Positions 18,064 through 25,603 of a DNA stretch of 33,924 bases are shown here, one piece after another. The notes under the pieces are model-generated. The model had not been told where the DNA came from. It made no database searches and saw only the letters and a program-made list of their open reading frames with translations. The stretch is from NCBI RefSeq assembly GCF_025698965.1, contig NZ_JAILWL010000011.1:1-33924 (forward strand), given 5' to 3'. The position numbers were made by a program, and so were the translations under genes. The stretch's first letter is position 1. Each line of letters starts with the position of its first letter. The DNA is from Roseibium sp. Its GTDB lineage: Bacteria; Pseudomonadota; Alphaproteobacteria; Rhizobiales; Stappiaceae.

Positions 18064-18124
18064 CGTGAAAATTTCGAGGATAATTTCACGCGACTCCGTG
18101 AAAAAATCAATCAAAATTTCACGG
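18064..18124 (-). promoter_or_regulatory. Double operator upstream of the XRE-cupin operon
   Basis: There are two copies of CGTGAAA-N13-TTTCACG, at 18064-18090 and 18097-18123 (the second extends by one more base pair on each side). The spacer is 13 bases in both, and the centres are 33 bp apart, about three helical turns. They end 12 bases from the regulator start, so they probably cover the promoter. The rest of the 18053-18357 gap shows no gene. Confidence 0.7.
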
Positions 18125-18357
18125 CGAGCCGAAATTCTTTGATCACATCTTGTGGAAGCGCGGCAACGATCGCGCCAAAACAACGCTAAATTGTTGATTT
18201 AAAAAAGGTTTTACTTACTAGGACAATGCAGGACGTGCGATGAAAATTGACGTCTCAATCCGCGCCAGGTCGGCCTCAGTTGGTCAAGGGCCAGACCACT
18301 CAAGCCACTTTTCTTCACATTGGTGTTTCACGCATATCCGCGGCGATCCGCAGTCGC

Positions 18358-19827
18358 TCAGCGGGTCGCCTCACCGACCCTTTTCGCGATCAGTGAAATG
18401 CCTTCGGGAATACGCACCGAAGCGATGGACGAATAGGCCAGTCGGTAGTAGCCGGGCCGTTCCTGACCATTGGCAAAGAAGGCGCGTCCTGGCTCGATGA
18501 GAACACCATCGTCACGCAGGTTGAGAGCCAGTCCGGAACTGTCAATCCCCTCCGGGGCCTTCATCCAGAAGGAGGAACCACCAAATGTGAATTGTCCGGA
18601 CTGGGACAGGCCGTGCTCACTCAGGCACTCTTCCATGATCGACCTGCGTTTACGGTAGATACGCCCCATCCGCGCGATCTGGGCGTCGTAATGACCAAGC
18701 GACAGAAAGTAGGCTGCGGTCCTTTGAATGAGGCCGGGCGGATGGCGCAGAACAAGGGAGCGTAATGCCCGCGCTTCCCGGATAAAGGGTTCCGAAGCAA
18801 CCAGATATCCCAGCCGTAGTCCGGGAAACAGGGACTTGGAGAATGAGCCCACATAGATGACCGATCCGGTCGGATCGAGCGACTTCAGCGCAGGTGATGG
18901 CGACTTTAGGAACGAAATCTCGAATTCGTAGTCGTCTTCAACGATGACAAAGCCCTTGCGTGCAGCAAGTTCCAACAGCCGATGGCGGCGTGAAACAGGC
19001 ATGGTCGCATTGCTCGGGCAATGGTGGCTTGGCGTGGTAAAAACCACATCCAGATCTTCAGGCAGGTTTTCCGGCGGCAGGCCGGCCGCATCGACATCCA
19101 CGGACACGGTATTGCAGCGCGTCTGATTGAGGATCTGCCTGAGACCGGGAAAACAAGGGTTCTCGATCACCGCGCTGCGGCGCTGTGTCAGCAGGATCTG
19201 CGCCGTGATCCAGAGCGCATGCTGAGCGCCCATCGTGATCAGGATTTCTTCAGGGCGCGCGGTGATGCCCCGGCGTGGCAGGATCTGCCGCAGGATAAAC
19301 TCCACCAGCATGGGATCGTCACGTTCGTAGTAATCCGTTGCCAGAATATCGAAGTCCTTCCGACCGACTGCTCTCAGCGCACAGTTTCGCCAATTGTGGT
19401 GATCGAACAATCGGGGGTCGGATTGACCGTAAATGAAAGGATACTTGTAATCCTGCCAATTGGAGGGTCGGACCAGTGGAACATGCTGCGAAAATCTCTG
19501 ACCAATGGCACGGGCCCAATCGATCTGACCGTCTGCCACCTGATCCGGCAAATCGAATTTCGGTCGGCTCGGCGCGGTCTGCGCCACAAAATAACCGGAC
19601 CTGCCTTTTGACACGAGATATTCGTTGGAGACCAACTCAGTATAGGCGATTGTGACCGTTATTCTTGCAACACCAAGATGATCGGCGAGCTTGCGGGTTG
19701 AAGGCATCTTCTCCCCCGGCAGGCAACGGCCGGATAAGATCGCCTCCACGACCAGCCGCTGGATTTGCTGCTGCAAGGTTGTTTCATTGTCAGGCTGAAG
19801 AAAGAACGTCTCCGCCGGTATCGCCAT
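18358..19827 (-). CDS. tauR: MocR/GntR-type taurine regulator TauR
   Basis: This 489-residue regulator fuses an N-terminal GntR winged helix (about residues 15-80, with KMPSTRKLADHLGVARITVT) to a class-I aminotransferase-like domain. The likely PLP lysine is K331 in GSFSKSLFPGLRLGYL. MocR proteins of this type include TauR, which activates taurine genes in Rhodobacter. It lies downstream of tpa in the same direction, separated by a hairpin. A paired box resembling those at xsc and tpa/tauA begins 2 bases upstream of the ATG and overlaps its ribosome site (AGGG), which suggests autorepression. PdxR or GabR types are alternatives, but the gene context favours TauR. Confidence 0.88.
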   Translation of the reverse strand: MAIPAETFFLQPDNETTLQQQIQRLVVEAILSGRCLPGEKMPSTRKLADHLGVARITVTIAYTELVSNEYLVSKGRSGYFVAQTAPSRPKFDLPDQVADGQIDWARAIGQRFSQHVPLVRPSNWQDYKYPFIYGQSDPRLFDHHNWRNCALRAVGRKDFDILATDYYERDDPMLVEFILRQILPRRGITARPEEILITMGAQHALWITAQILLTQRRSAVIENPCFPGLRQILNQTRCNTVSVDVDAAGLPPENLPEDLDVVFTTPSHHCPSNATMPVSRRHRLLELAARKGFVIVEDDYEFEISFLKSPSPALKSLDPTGSVIYVGSFSKSLFPGLRLGYLVASEPFIREARALRSLVLRHPPGLIQRTAAYFLSLGHYDAQIARMGRIYRKRRSIMEECLSEHGLSQSGQFTFGGSSFWMKAPEGIDSSGLALNLRDDGVLIEPGRAFFANGQERPGYYRLAYSSIASVRIPEGISLIAKRVGEATR

Positions 19828-19829
19828 GT

Positions 19830-19861
19830 CTGGCCCTAAAGCTTGGGTTATCTGGACCTAT
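19830..19861. promoter_or_regulatory. Paired TauR-like boxes at the tauR start
   Basis: On the plus strand, CTGGCCCTAA (19830-19839) and CTGGACCTAT (19852-19861) are directly repeated with a 22-bp step. They lie immediately upstream of the tauR ATG (19827, minus) and cover its ribosome-binding site. The pair is oriented opposite to tauR transcription, consistent with an autorepression site. Confidence 0.6.
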
Positions 19862-19942
19862 TAAACAGGCGGTTTGGCAATTTGGCAAATCCTGCCGGAC
19901 CGTTCGTCTATCAAAAGGGAAATCTCATTCGACTTCTCAAAG

Positions 19943-19972
19943 GCACATGGCAGAGTTCGCTCTGCCATGTGC
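19943..19972 (-). terminator. Terminator-like hairpin after tpa
   Basis: A perfect 13-bp stem (19943-19955 with 19960-19972) closes a 4-base loop, TTCG on the plus strand and CGAA on the minus. It lies 32 bases past the tpa stop and 115 bases before the tauR start. It probably ends or attenuates the tpa transcript so that tauR uses its own promoter. No long T-run follows on the minus strand. Confidence 0.65.
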
Positions 19973-20004
19973 AATGGTTTTCTCTAGCGGACTTCGCCTG
20001 GTCT

Positions 20005-21384
20005 TTATCCAAAGACCCGCGTCAACGCACCGTCAATTGCATCCGTGATCTGATCGATGTCATCCGAGGTCGCAATCAAGGCCGGAGACAGACACAGGGT
20101 GTTGTTGAGGCCAGGCAAAGAGCGGTTGGTTGCGCCGATGATCACGCCCTGCGACGCGCAGTCTCCGACAACGGCCTGCACGAGTTTTTCTGCCACCGGC
20201 TCCTTCGTGGCCCGATCTGCAACAAGTTCAGCTCCGCAGAACAACCCCTTGCCCCGGACATCGCCAATGGCCTGATGCTTTTCCATGAGCACGTGCAGAT
20301 TGCTCACAAGACGCTCACCCATGGCCGTGGTGTTGTCCAGAAGGCCTTCGTCCTCGATGATCCGCATGTTTTCAAGCGCGGCTGCCGGACCCGCCGTGCA
20401 CCCGCCAAAAGTTGAAATATCCCGGAAATGGTTCAGCGGATCGCCTGCGTCATCCTTGAACAGGTCGAATACCCGTTCCGTCGTCACCATGCAGGCAATT
20501 GCCGCGTAGCCGGAAGCAACGCCTTTTGCCATGGTCACGAAATCCGGTTCGATCCCGTAATGCTGGTACCCGAACCATTTTCCGGTTCGGCCGACGCCAC
20601 ACACAACTTCATCGATATGCAACAGGATCTCGTATTTGCGGCAGATTTCCTGAACACGCTGCCAATATCCCTCGGGCGGCGTAATGACACCGCCACCGGC
20701 AGTCACCGGTTCGAGGCAAAGCGCACCGACGGTGTCCGGACCTTCGCGCAGGATCACTTCTTCAATGGCGTCGGCCGCCCGCTCGCCATAGTTTTCGACA
20801 TCCCACTGCGCCCTGTATTCACAACAATGCGGCACTTCAACAAAGCCCGGTGTATAGGGACCGTATTGCGCATTCCGCTCCGGCTGACCACCGGCTGAGA
20901 TCGCAGTGATAGAGGAGCCATGGTAATCCCGCTCGCGGAACAGGATCTTGTGCTTCTTGCCACCGTAACGCTTGTGGGCAATCTGCCGGACAAGCTTGAA
21001 CGCCTTCTCGTTGGCTTCGGTTCCCGAGTTGGTCAGGTAGACCCGGCTCATGCCCGGCATCTTCGAGATCAGACGTTCGGAGAACAGAGCACCGGGAATG
21101 GAGCCTGCCGAATTGGCAAAATAGTTCAGTTTCACCAATTGGTCGCGAACAGCGTCGGCAATGGATTCGCGGCCATAGCCGACATTGACGGTCCACACGC
21201 CCCCGGAGACAGCATCGAGATGTTCCTTGCCGGTGGCATCCCAGAGCCGCATGCCCTTTCCTTCCACCATGATCTTGGGATCGACGGTCTCCAGCGATTT
21301 GTGCTGGAGCAAGTGATGCCAGACATGGGTGCGGTCGGCCTCAATGATATCGCTCATGTCATTCGGGGCTGCTGCAATGTTCAT
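20005..21384 (-). CDS. tpa: Taurine:pyruvate aminotransferase
   Basis: Tpa transfers the amino group of taurine to pyruvate, giving sulfoacetaldehyde and alanine. The 459-residue protein is a class-III aminotransferase with NSGTEANEKAFK, the HIDEVVCGVGRTG cofactor motif (D258) and the PLP lysine K287 in VTMAKGVASGY. I chose ATG 21384 (MNIAAAPND), which has AAGGA 8 bases upstream, over an opening 30 codons earlier. It is divergent from tauA, with paired TauR-like boxes between them. Sulfoacetaldehyde then goes to Xsc, encoded about 10 kb away on the same strand. Omega-amino-acid transaminases are close relatives; the tauR-tpa-tauABC order makes the taurine call firm. Confidence 0.92.
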   Translation of the reverse strand: MNIAAAPNDMSDIIEADRTHVWHHLLQHKSLETVDPKIMVEGKGMRLWDATGKEHLDAVSGGVWTVNVGYGRESIADAVRDQLVKLNYFANSAGSIPGALFSERLISKMPGMSRVYLTNSGTEANEKAFKLVRQIAHKRYGGKKHKILFRERDYHGSSITAISAGGQPERNAQYGPYTPGFVEVPHCCEYRAQWDVENYGERAADAIEEVILREGPDTVGALCLEPVTAGGGVITPPEGYWQRVQEICRKYEILLHIDEVVCGVGRTGKWFGYQHYGIEPDFVTMAKGVASGYAAIACMVTTERVFDLFKDDAGDPLNHFRDISTFGGCTAGPAAALENMRIIEDEGLLDNTTAMGERLVSNLHVLMEKHQAIGDVRGKGLFCGAELVADRATKEPVAEKLVQAVVGDCASQGVIIGATNRSLPGLNNTLCLSPALIATSDDIDQITDAIDGALTRVFG

Positions 21385-21533
21385 GGCAATGTCCTTTCGT
21401 ATTTCATCGTCATGCGCAAAGATTTCAGAGAGTTCGAACGCGGTCAGGTCTTGCTCGCAAATGGGCAATTGCACATTATTGAAACAAGGAACTGCTGGTT
21501 TCGAGATCAGACTGCACGGCCCGACAGCGACAT

Positions 21534-21566
21534 ATAGGGCCAGATCTGGAATTACGTTAGATCCAG
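21534..21566. promoter_or_regulatory. Paired TauR-like boxes between tpa and tauA
   Basis: On the minus strand, CTGGATCTAA (21566-21557) and CTGGCCCTAT (21543-21534) form a direct repeat with a 23-bp step. The proximal box is also part of the perfect palindrome CCAGATCTGG (21540-21549), giving an extra half-site that reads toward tauA. The site is 150 bases from the tpa ATG and 135 bases from the tauA ATG, suiting control of both promoters. Confidence 0.65.
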
Positions 21567-21700
21567 TCGAGTGTTTTTATTGTCACAGCGTCTTTCTGCC
21601 GTAACCATTTTTACCACGCAGGTTAGCCGAATTACACAAATGGCATAAGACGGGAAAACCCGCACACCTGCATTCCAACCAGGGAACAGTGGGAATAACA

Positions 21701-22702
21701 ATGACCATCAAATCAAAGTTTTTGAGCACACTGGCTGCTTTGTCCTTCGTGGGCAGTGTCCAGGTCGCTTCCGCCGCAGACGAACTGACTGTCGCCTACT
21801 TCCTCGAATGGCCCATGCCGTTCCAGTATGCCAAGGCAACCGGCATGTATGACGAGGCCCTCGGCGTGCCCGTCACCTGGGTGTCGTTCGATACCGGCAC
21901 CGCCATGTCGGCAGCGATGGCGTCAGGAGACGTCCAGATCGCCGTCAGTCAGGGCATTCCTCCCTTCGTCGTCGCAACCTCCGCCGGTCAGGATCTGGTC
22001 CTCACGGATATCGCTGTCAGCTACTCCGAAAACGACAACTGCGTGGTTGCCGAAACTCTTGAAATCGAGAAAGGCAATGCGAAGGAGCTTGAAGGCAAGA
22101 AAGTTGGCGTTCCGATCGGCACAGCAGCGCACTTCGGTTTCCTTGAGCAAATGAAACACTTCGATGTCGACGTTTCGACCATGGAAATCGTCGACATGGC
22201 GCCTGCGGATGGCGCTGCTGCATTTGCCCAGGGCAACCTGGACATGGTGTGTGGCTGGGGTGGTGCGCTGCGTCGCATGAAAGAGCATGGCAACGTTCTC
22301 TTGACCGGTGCGGAAAAGGAAGAGCTCGGCATTCTCGTATTTGACGGCATCAGTGTTCCTGCTGATTTCGCCTCCGAGGAAAGTGAACTTCTGACCAAGT
22401 TCCTTAAAGTAACCGCAGACGCCAATGCCATGTGGAATGCCGGTGACAAAAAGGCTGAAATGCTCGAAGTCATTGCAAAAGACGCCGGTATGGATCCGGC
22501 TGACGCAGAAGCTTCGCTCTCAACCTTCACCTTCCCTTCTGTCGATGAAGCCTTGAGCGACAAATGGATGGGTGGAAACGTCCAGAGCTTCATGCTGGGT
22601 GTTGCCAAGGTCTTCCAGGATGCCGGCTCCATCCCGCAGGCGCTTGACACCTATGTCGACACGGTCGACTCCAGCCATCTGGCCGCGACCAAGAGCCAGT
22701 AA
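21701..22702 (+). CDS. tauA: Taurine ABC transporter substrate-binding protein
   Basis: TauA captures taurine in the periplasm and delivers it to TauBC. The 333-residue protein begins with a cleavable signal peptide (MTIKSKFLSTLAALSFVGS, with a likely cut after VASA) followed by DELTVAYFLEWPMPFQYAKA, typical of TauA-type binding proteins of the nitrate/sulfonate class. I chose ATG 21701, preceded by GGGA at a 6-base distance, over a GTG four codons earlier. The gene opens the tauABC operon. A strong hairpin separates it from tauB. Ligand preference, including possible N-methylated taurines, cannot be judged from sequence. Confidence 0.92.
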   Translation: MTIKSKFLSTLAALSFVGSVQVASAADELTVAYFLEWPMPFQYAKATGMYDEALGVPVTWVSFDTGTAMSAAMASGDVQIAVSQGIPPFVVATSAGQDLVLTDIAVSYSENDNCVVAETLEIEKGNAKELEGKKVGVPIGTAAHFGFLEQMKHFDVDVSTMEIVDMAPADGAAAFAQGNLDMVCGWGGALRRMKEHGNVLLTGAEKEELGILVFDGISVPADFASEESELLTKFLKVTADANAMWNAGDKKAEMLEVIAKDAGMDPADAEASLSTFTFPSVDEALSDKWMGGNVQSFMLGVAKVFQDAGSIPQALDTYVDTVDSSHLAATKSQ

Positions 22703-22722
22703 CACGCATTTCCTGCATTACG

Positions 22723-22746
22723 TGGGGCGGCCACCCGGCCGCCCCA
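22723..22746 (+). terminator. Intercistronic hairpin between tauA and tauB
   Basis: A perfect 10-bp GC-rich stem (22723-22732 with 22737-22746) has a 4-base ACCC loop and is followed by TTCTTTC. It lies 20 bases past the tauA stop and 36 bases before the tauB start. Such elements commonly let the binding protein be made in excess over the membrane components, by partial termination or 3'-end protection. Confidence 0.6.
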
Positions 22747-22782
22747 TTCTTTCAACGCTCAAGCTGCAGGAGACGGCAGGCT

Positions 22783-23589
22783 ATGGACGGCCTTCACATT
22801 GAAAATCTATCCATGCGTTTCGATTTGCCCAACGGAACGTATGTTCAGGCTCTGGAAGATGTTTCGATCGAACTCGGCACTGGCGAGATCATGTCGGTTC
22901 TGGGACCATCAGGATGCGGCAAGACCACGCTTTTGAACATCGTCGCAGGATTTCTCGCCCCGACCAGTGGCCAGGTGCGCATGAATGGTCACGTGGTAAC
23001 CGGACCTGGCGCCGAGCGCGGAATGGTTTTCCAGAAAGGGGCATTGTTTGAATGGATGAACGTTCGCAGGAACGTTGAATTCGGCCCCAGAATGAAGTCG
23101 ATGCCAAAAGGAGAGCGCGACGATATCGTCGACCATTTGCTTGAAACGGTCGGACTACAGGATTTCAAGGAAAAAGCGGTTTATGAACTTTCCGGAGGCA
23201 TGCAGCAGCGTGTTGCTCTGGCACGCTGCCTCGCCAATGACCCGGACGTCATACTGATGGACGAACCGCTCGGAGCGCTGGACGCCCTGACGCGGGAAAA
23301 GATGCAAGGACTGGTCCTGAAGCTCTGGAAGGAGACCGGCAAGACGGTGATCCTCATCACCCACTCGGTTGAGGAAGCCCTGCTGCTGGGTGAAAGGCTC
23401 CTGGTGATGGCTCCCCGTCCTGGCCGCATTCACAAGGAATACCGTCTTCCCTTTGCAGAACGCGGGGTTCTTGCCGATCTGCGAGAAGTCAAGAAAAGCG
23501 AAGGATTTGCCGAGACTCGGGAAGAAATCCTGTCGATGATCTGGGAAATGGAAGAGGAAATCATGGGCCGATCGGAGACCGCAGCATGA
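22783..23589 (+). CDS. tauB: Taurine ABC transporter ATP-binding protein
   Basis: TauB powers uptake through TauC. The 268-residue ATPase has Walker A (GPSGCGKTT), a Q-loop region (MVFQKGALFEW), the signature LSGGMQQRVALARCL, Walker B (VILMDEPLGALD) and the switch histidine in ILITHSVEEA. These belong to the nitrate/sulfonate/bicarbonate class. Its stop overlaps the tauC start as ATGA. The C-terminal tail is unusually acidic (MIWEMEEEIMGRSE). Confidence 0.92.
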   Translation: MDGLHIENLSMRFDLPNGTYVQALEDVSIELGTGEIMSVLGPSGCGKTTLLNIVAGFLAPTSGQVRMNGHVVTGPGAERGMVFQKGALFEWMNVRRNVEFGPRMKSMPKGERDDIVDHLLETVGLQDFKEKAVYELSGGMQQRVALARCLANDPDVILMDEPLGALDALTREKMQGLVLKLWKETGKTVILITHSVEEALLLGERLLVMAPRPGRIHKEYRLPFAERGVLADLREVKKSEGFAETREEILSMIWEMEEEIMGRSETAA

Positions 23590-24848
23590 CCGGACTTATC
23601 GTTTTCCTCATATATGCGTCTCTGTTCATTGCGGCGTACTTTCTCGTCACCTATGTCACCGGGCTTAGCCAGCGACGGCAGGATTTCACCAGCCTCAAGA
23701 CAGTGACGTTCGGCGACGAAAGTGCGATCCGTCCAAACCGTGCGGCGTCCATCATCTCGATCGTCGTGATCTTCTTCATTTGGGGCGCGTTCACCGGATC
23801 AAGCCTGGTGCCCTTTCATGTTCCAGGTCCGTTTGTCGGTGAGACCAACTTCACCTACACGGTTACAAATGAAGCCGGACAGACCAACGAAGCTTCCGTC
23901 AATGTTGTGGTGCACGAAGTCGGCAACAAGATAAAAGCACCTGAACCGCCTCCCAACGATGGTTTCGCTCAAAACGATTCCGCAAGCGTCGGGGCCTGGA
24001 GATCCGTGCTGTTGAAGGTCGCACGAAACGACGGTGACGGTGCCAAGGTAACCGCCGTTGACGGAACGCCGATCGCTCCGGGTGAAAACGTACGCGTTGC
24101 GAATGGAACCGTCACCATGACGGCAAAAGGCTCGCTGAACTTTCAGCCCGATACCGGTTTGCAGATGGAGCCGATTTGGATGCCGTCTCCAGAAGCCGTG
24201 GTGGAGCGTTTCATCAGCATCGCCTCCGAAGGTTATCAGAACTTTACTTTGTGGGAGCATTTGGGCTGGTCGCTCATCCGGGTTATCGGTGGTTTTATCG
24301 CAGGTTCTCTCATCGGGATTCCACTTGGATACGCAATGGGTCTTTCAAGTTGGGTCCGTGGCTGGTTCGATCCGATTGTTGAATTCATGCGTCCGGTTCC
24401 GCCGCTCGCCTTGATCCCTCTTGTCATCATCTGGTTCGGCATCTGGGAAACCGGCAAGATCGTATTGCTGTTCCTTGCAGCCCTCTGGATCATGACGATT
24501 GCGGCAAGAGCAGGTGTCTCCGGGGTCAACATCTCCAAAGTTCACGCTGCCTATTCGCTGGGTGCCAACAAGCGCCAGGTGCTCAGATACGTTATTGTGC
24601 CGAACTCGCTTCCCGAAATCTTTACCGGAGCACGAGTTGCGATGGGCGTTTGCTGGGGAACGGTCGTTGCCGCCGAACTGGTCGCCGCGCAAAAAGGTGC
24701 GGGGATGATGATCATCGCAGCCTCGAAGTTTCAGCTCACCGATATCGTTATCATGGGCATCATTCTTATCGGGATTGTCGGCTACAGCATCGACATCCTG
24801 ATGCGTATGGCCGAACGGGTCCTGGTGCCTTGGAAAGGCCGTTCATAA
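23586..24848 (+). CDS. tauC: Taurine ABC transporter permease with large extracytoplasmic insert
   Basis: TauC forms the membrane channel. Ordinary TauC is about 270-280 residues; this one has 420. The usual permease core runs from MPSPEAVVERF (about residue 199) to the end and includes the coupling region AAYSLGANKRQVLRYVIVPNS. Ahead of it lie an extra N-terminal helix (residues 1-22), a cytoplasmic stretch, the normal first helix (about 52-70) and then an insert at about 80-197. The insert reads like cadherin/tandem-95-type Ig-like repeats (FTYTVTNEAGQTNEASVNVVV, NDGDGAKVTAVDGTPI, NGTVTMTAKGSLNFQPDTG). It would sit in the periplasm where TauA docks. The reading frame is continuous, so this looks like a genuine fusion or insertion. 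Confidence 0.88.
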   Translation: MTGLIVFLIYASLFIAAYFLVTYVTGLSQRRQDFTSLKTVTFGDESAIRPNRAASIISIVVIFFIWGAFTGSSLVPFHVPGPFVGETNFTYTVTNEAGQTNEASVNVVVHEVGNKIKAPEPPPNDGFAQNDSASVGAWRSVLLKVARNDGDGAKVTAVDGTPIAPGENVRVANGTVTMTAKGSLNFQPDTGLQMEPIWMPSPEAVVERFISIASEGYQNFTLWEHLGWSLIRVIGGFIAGSLIGIPLGYAMGLSSWVRGWFDPIVEFMRPVPPLALIPLVIIWFGIWETGKIVLLFLAALWIMTIAARAGVSGVNISKVHAAYSLGANKRQVLRYVIVPNSLPEIFTGARVAMGVCWGTVVAAELVAAQKGAGMMIIAASKFQLTDIVIMGIILIGIVGYSIDILMRMAERVLVPWKGRS

Positions 24849-24854
24849 ACTTCA

Positions 24855-24896
24855 CCCGGACAGGGGAAACGCTTGCGTGCCGTTCCCCTGTCCGGG
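24855..24896 (+). terminator. Terminator-like hairpin after tauC
   Basis: A perfect 14-bp stem (24855-24868 with 24883-24896) encloses a 14-base loop and begins 7 bases after the tauC stop. The following bases are A-rich rather than T-rich on the plus strand. It most likely marks the end of the tauABC transcript. Confidence 0.65.
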
Positions 24897-25603
24897 CAAA
24901 ACAATTCACTGACACAATAGTCAGCCAGAACCTGATACCCCAAGGCTGGAGCGCTGAACCTGGCAGAAAATCTGCTTTTCGCTCGACACCTTGCAGCTTC
25001 TCGCCGTTGCCGCGCAATCGCAGCTTGTATTAGGAGGGTATGACCTGTGTCTTTCACCGACATAGTATTAAACATCTATATATAATTATATAATTCATTA
25101 AAAGTCGTTATGAATTAATATAGTCGGGTGATGTGCAAACAACCCCCAACTCATTTCCCTATGGCATCAATGAGGCCTCTTGAAGCCATGGGGACTTTTC
25201 TTGAAAGTCGAAATTTCAGAAATATTCGCTCAAGAATGCGGCATCATTCTCTTCCGCTATTACCATTAAGCCGATTTTATACATGAAAAGGGAGCCGTCG
25301 CGCCTCCCAATGTATAACAATTTCCTGCGACTTCAAAAACTTGCCGTTGTTAATCGATCCAGAGTTCATTCGTTCTTTGGCCTGATCGAAGCATGTGTCA
25401 CTGCTCTTTTGATTATACCTATTATTATATATTTCGAATTTATCGAAAGAAAAATATAATTAACAAATCGTAAGAAATACAATTACCAACCCTACCCTTG
25501 ATCGCAAACAAGCTTAGGGATCGAGATATACAATAAAAACATGAATGTATATTTCGACTTATCTAACAAGCGCAAAGGAGAGGACATGCCGGAGTAGGTT
25601 ATC
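24897..25603. other. AT-rich intergenic region upstream of the polysaccharide cassette
   Basis: No convincing gene is seen here. From about 25060 the DNA is far more AT-rich than its surroundings. It holds a 17-bp palindrome TTTCGAATTTATCGAAA (25432-25448). The sequence TATATTTCGA followed by a TTATC-like tail occurs at 25428 and again at 25549. These are candidate regulator sites for the downstream genes. A micro-ORF (ATG 25586, stop TAG 25595) precedes the first gene. Confidence 0.5.

Noticed and set aside
18284-18294. A lone AAGGGCCAG (CTGGCCCTT on the minus strand) upstream of the XRE-cupin operon as a TauR site
   Set aside because: No second box lies at the 22-23 bp step seen in the other three sites, so it is not counted.
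25040-25090. Short frame behind AGGAGG at 25032-25037
   Set aside because: The ribosome site is only two bases from the ATG and the frame has 17 codons, so translation is unlikely.
25586-25597. TAG in the micro-ORF read as pyrrolysine or a suppressed codon
   Set aside because: Nothing in the window supports amber decoding; a plain stop followed by re-initiation is simpler.
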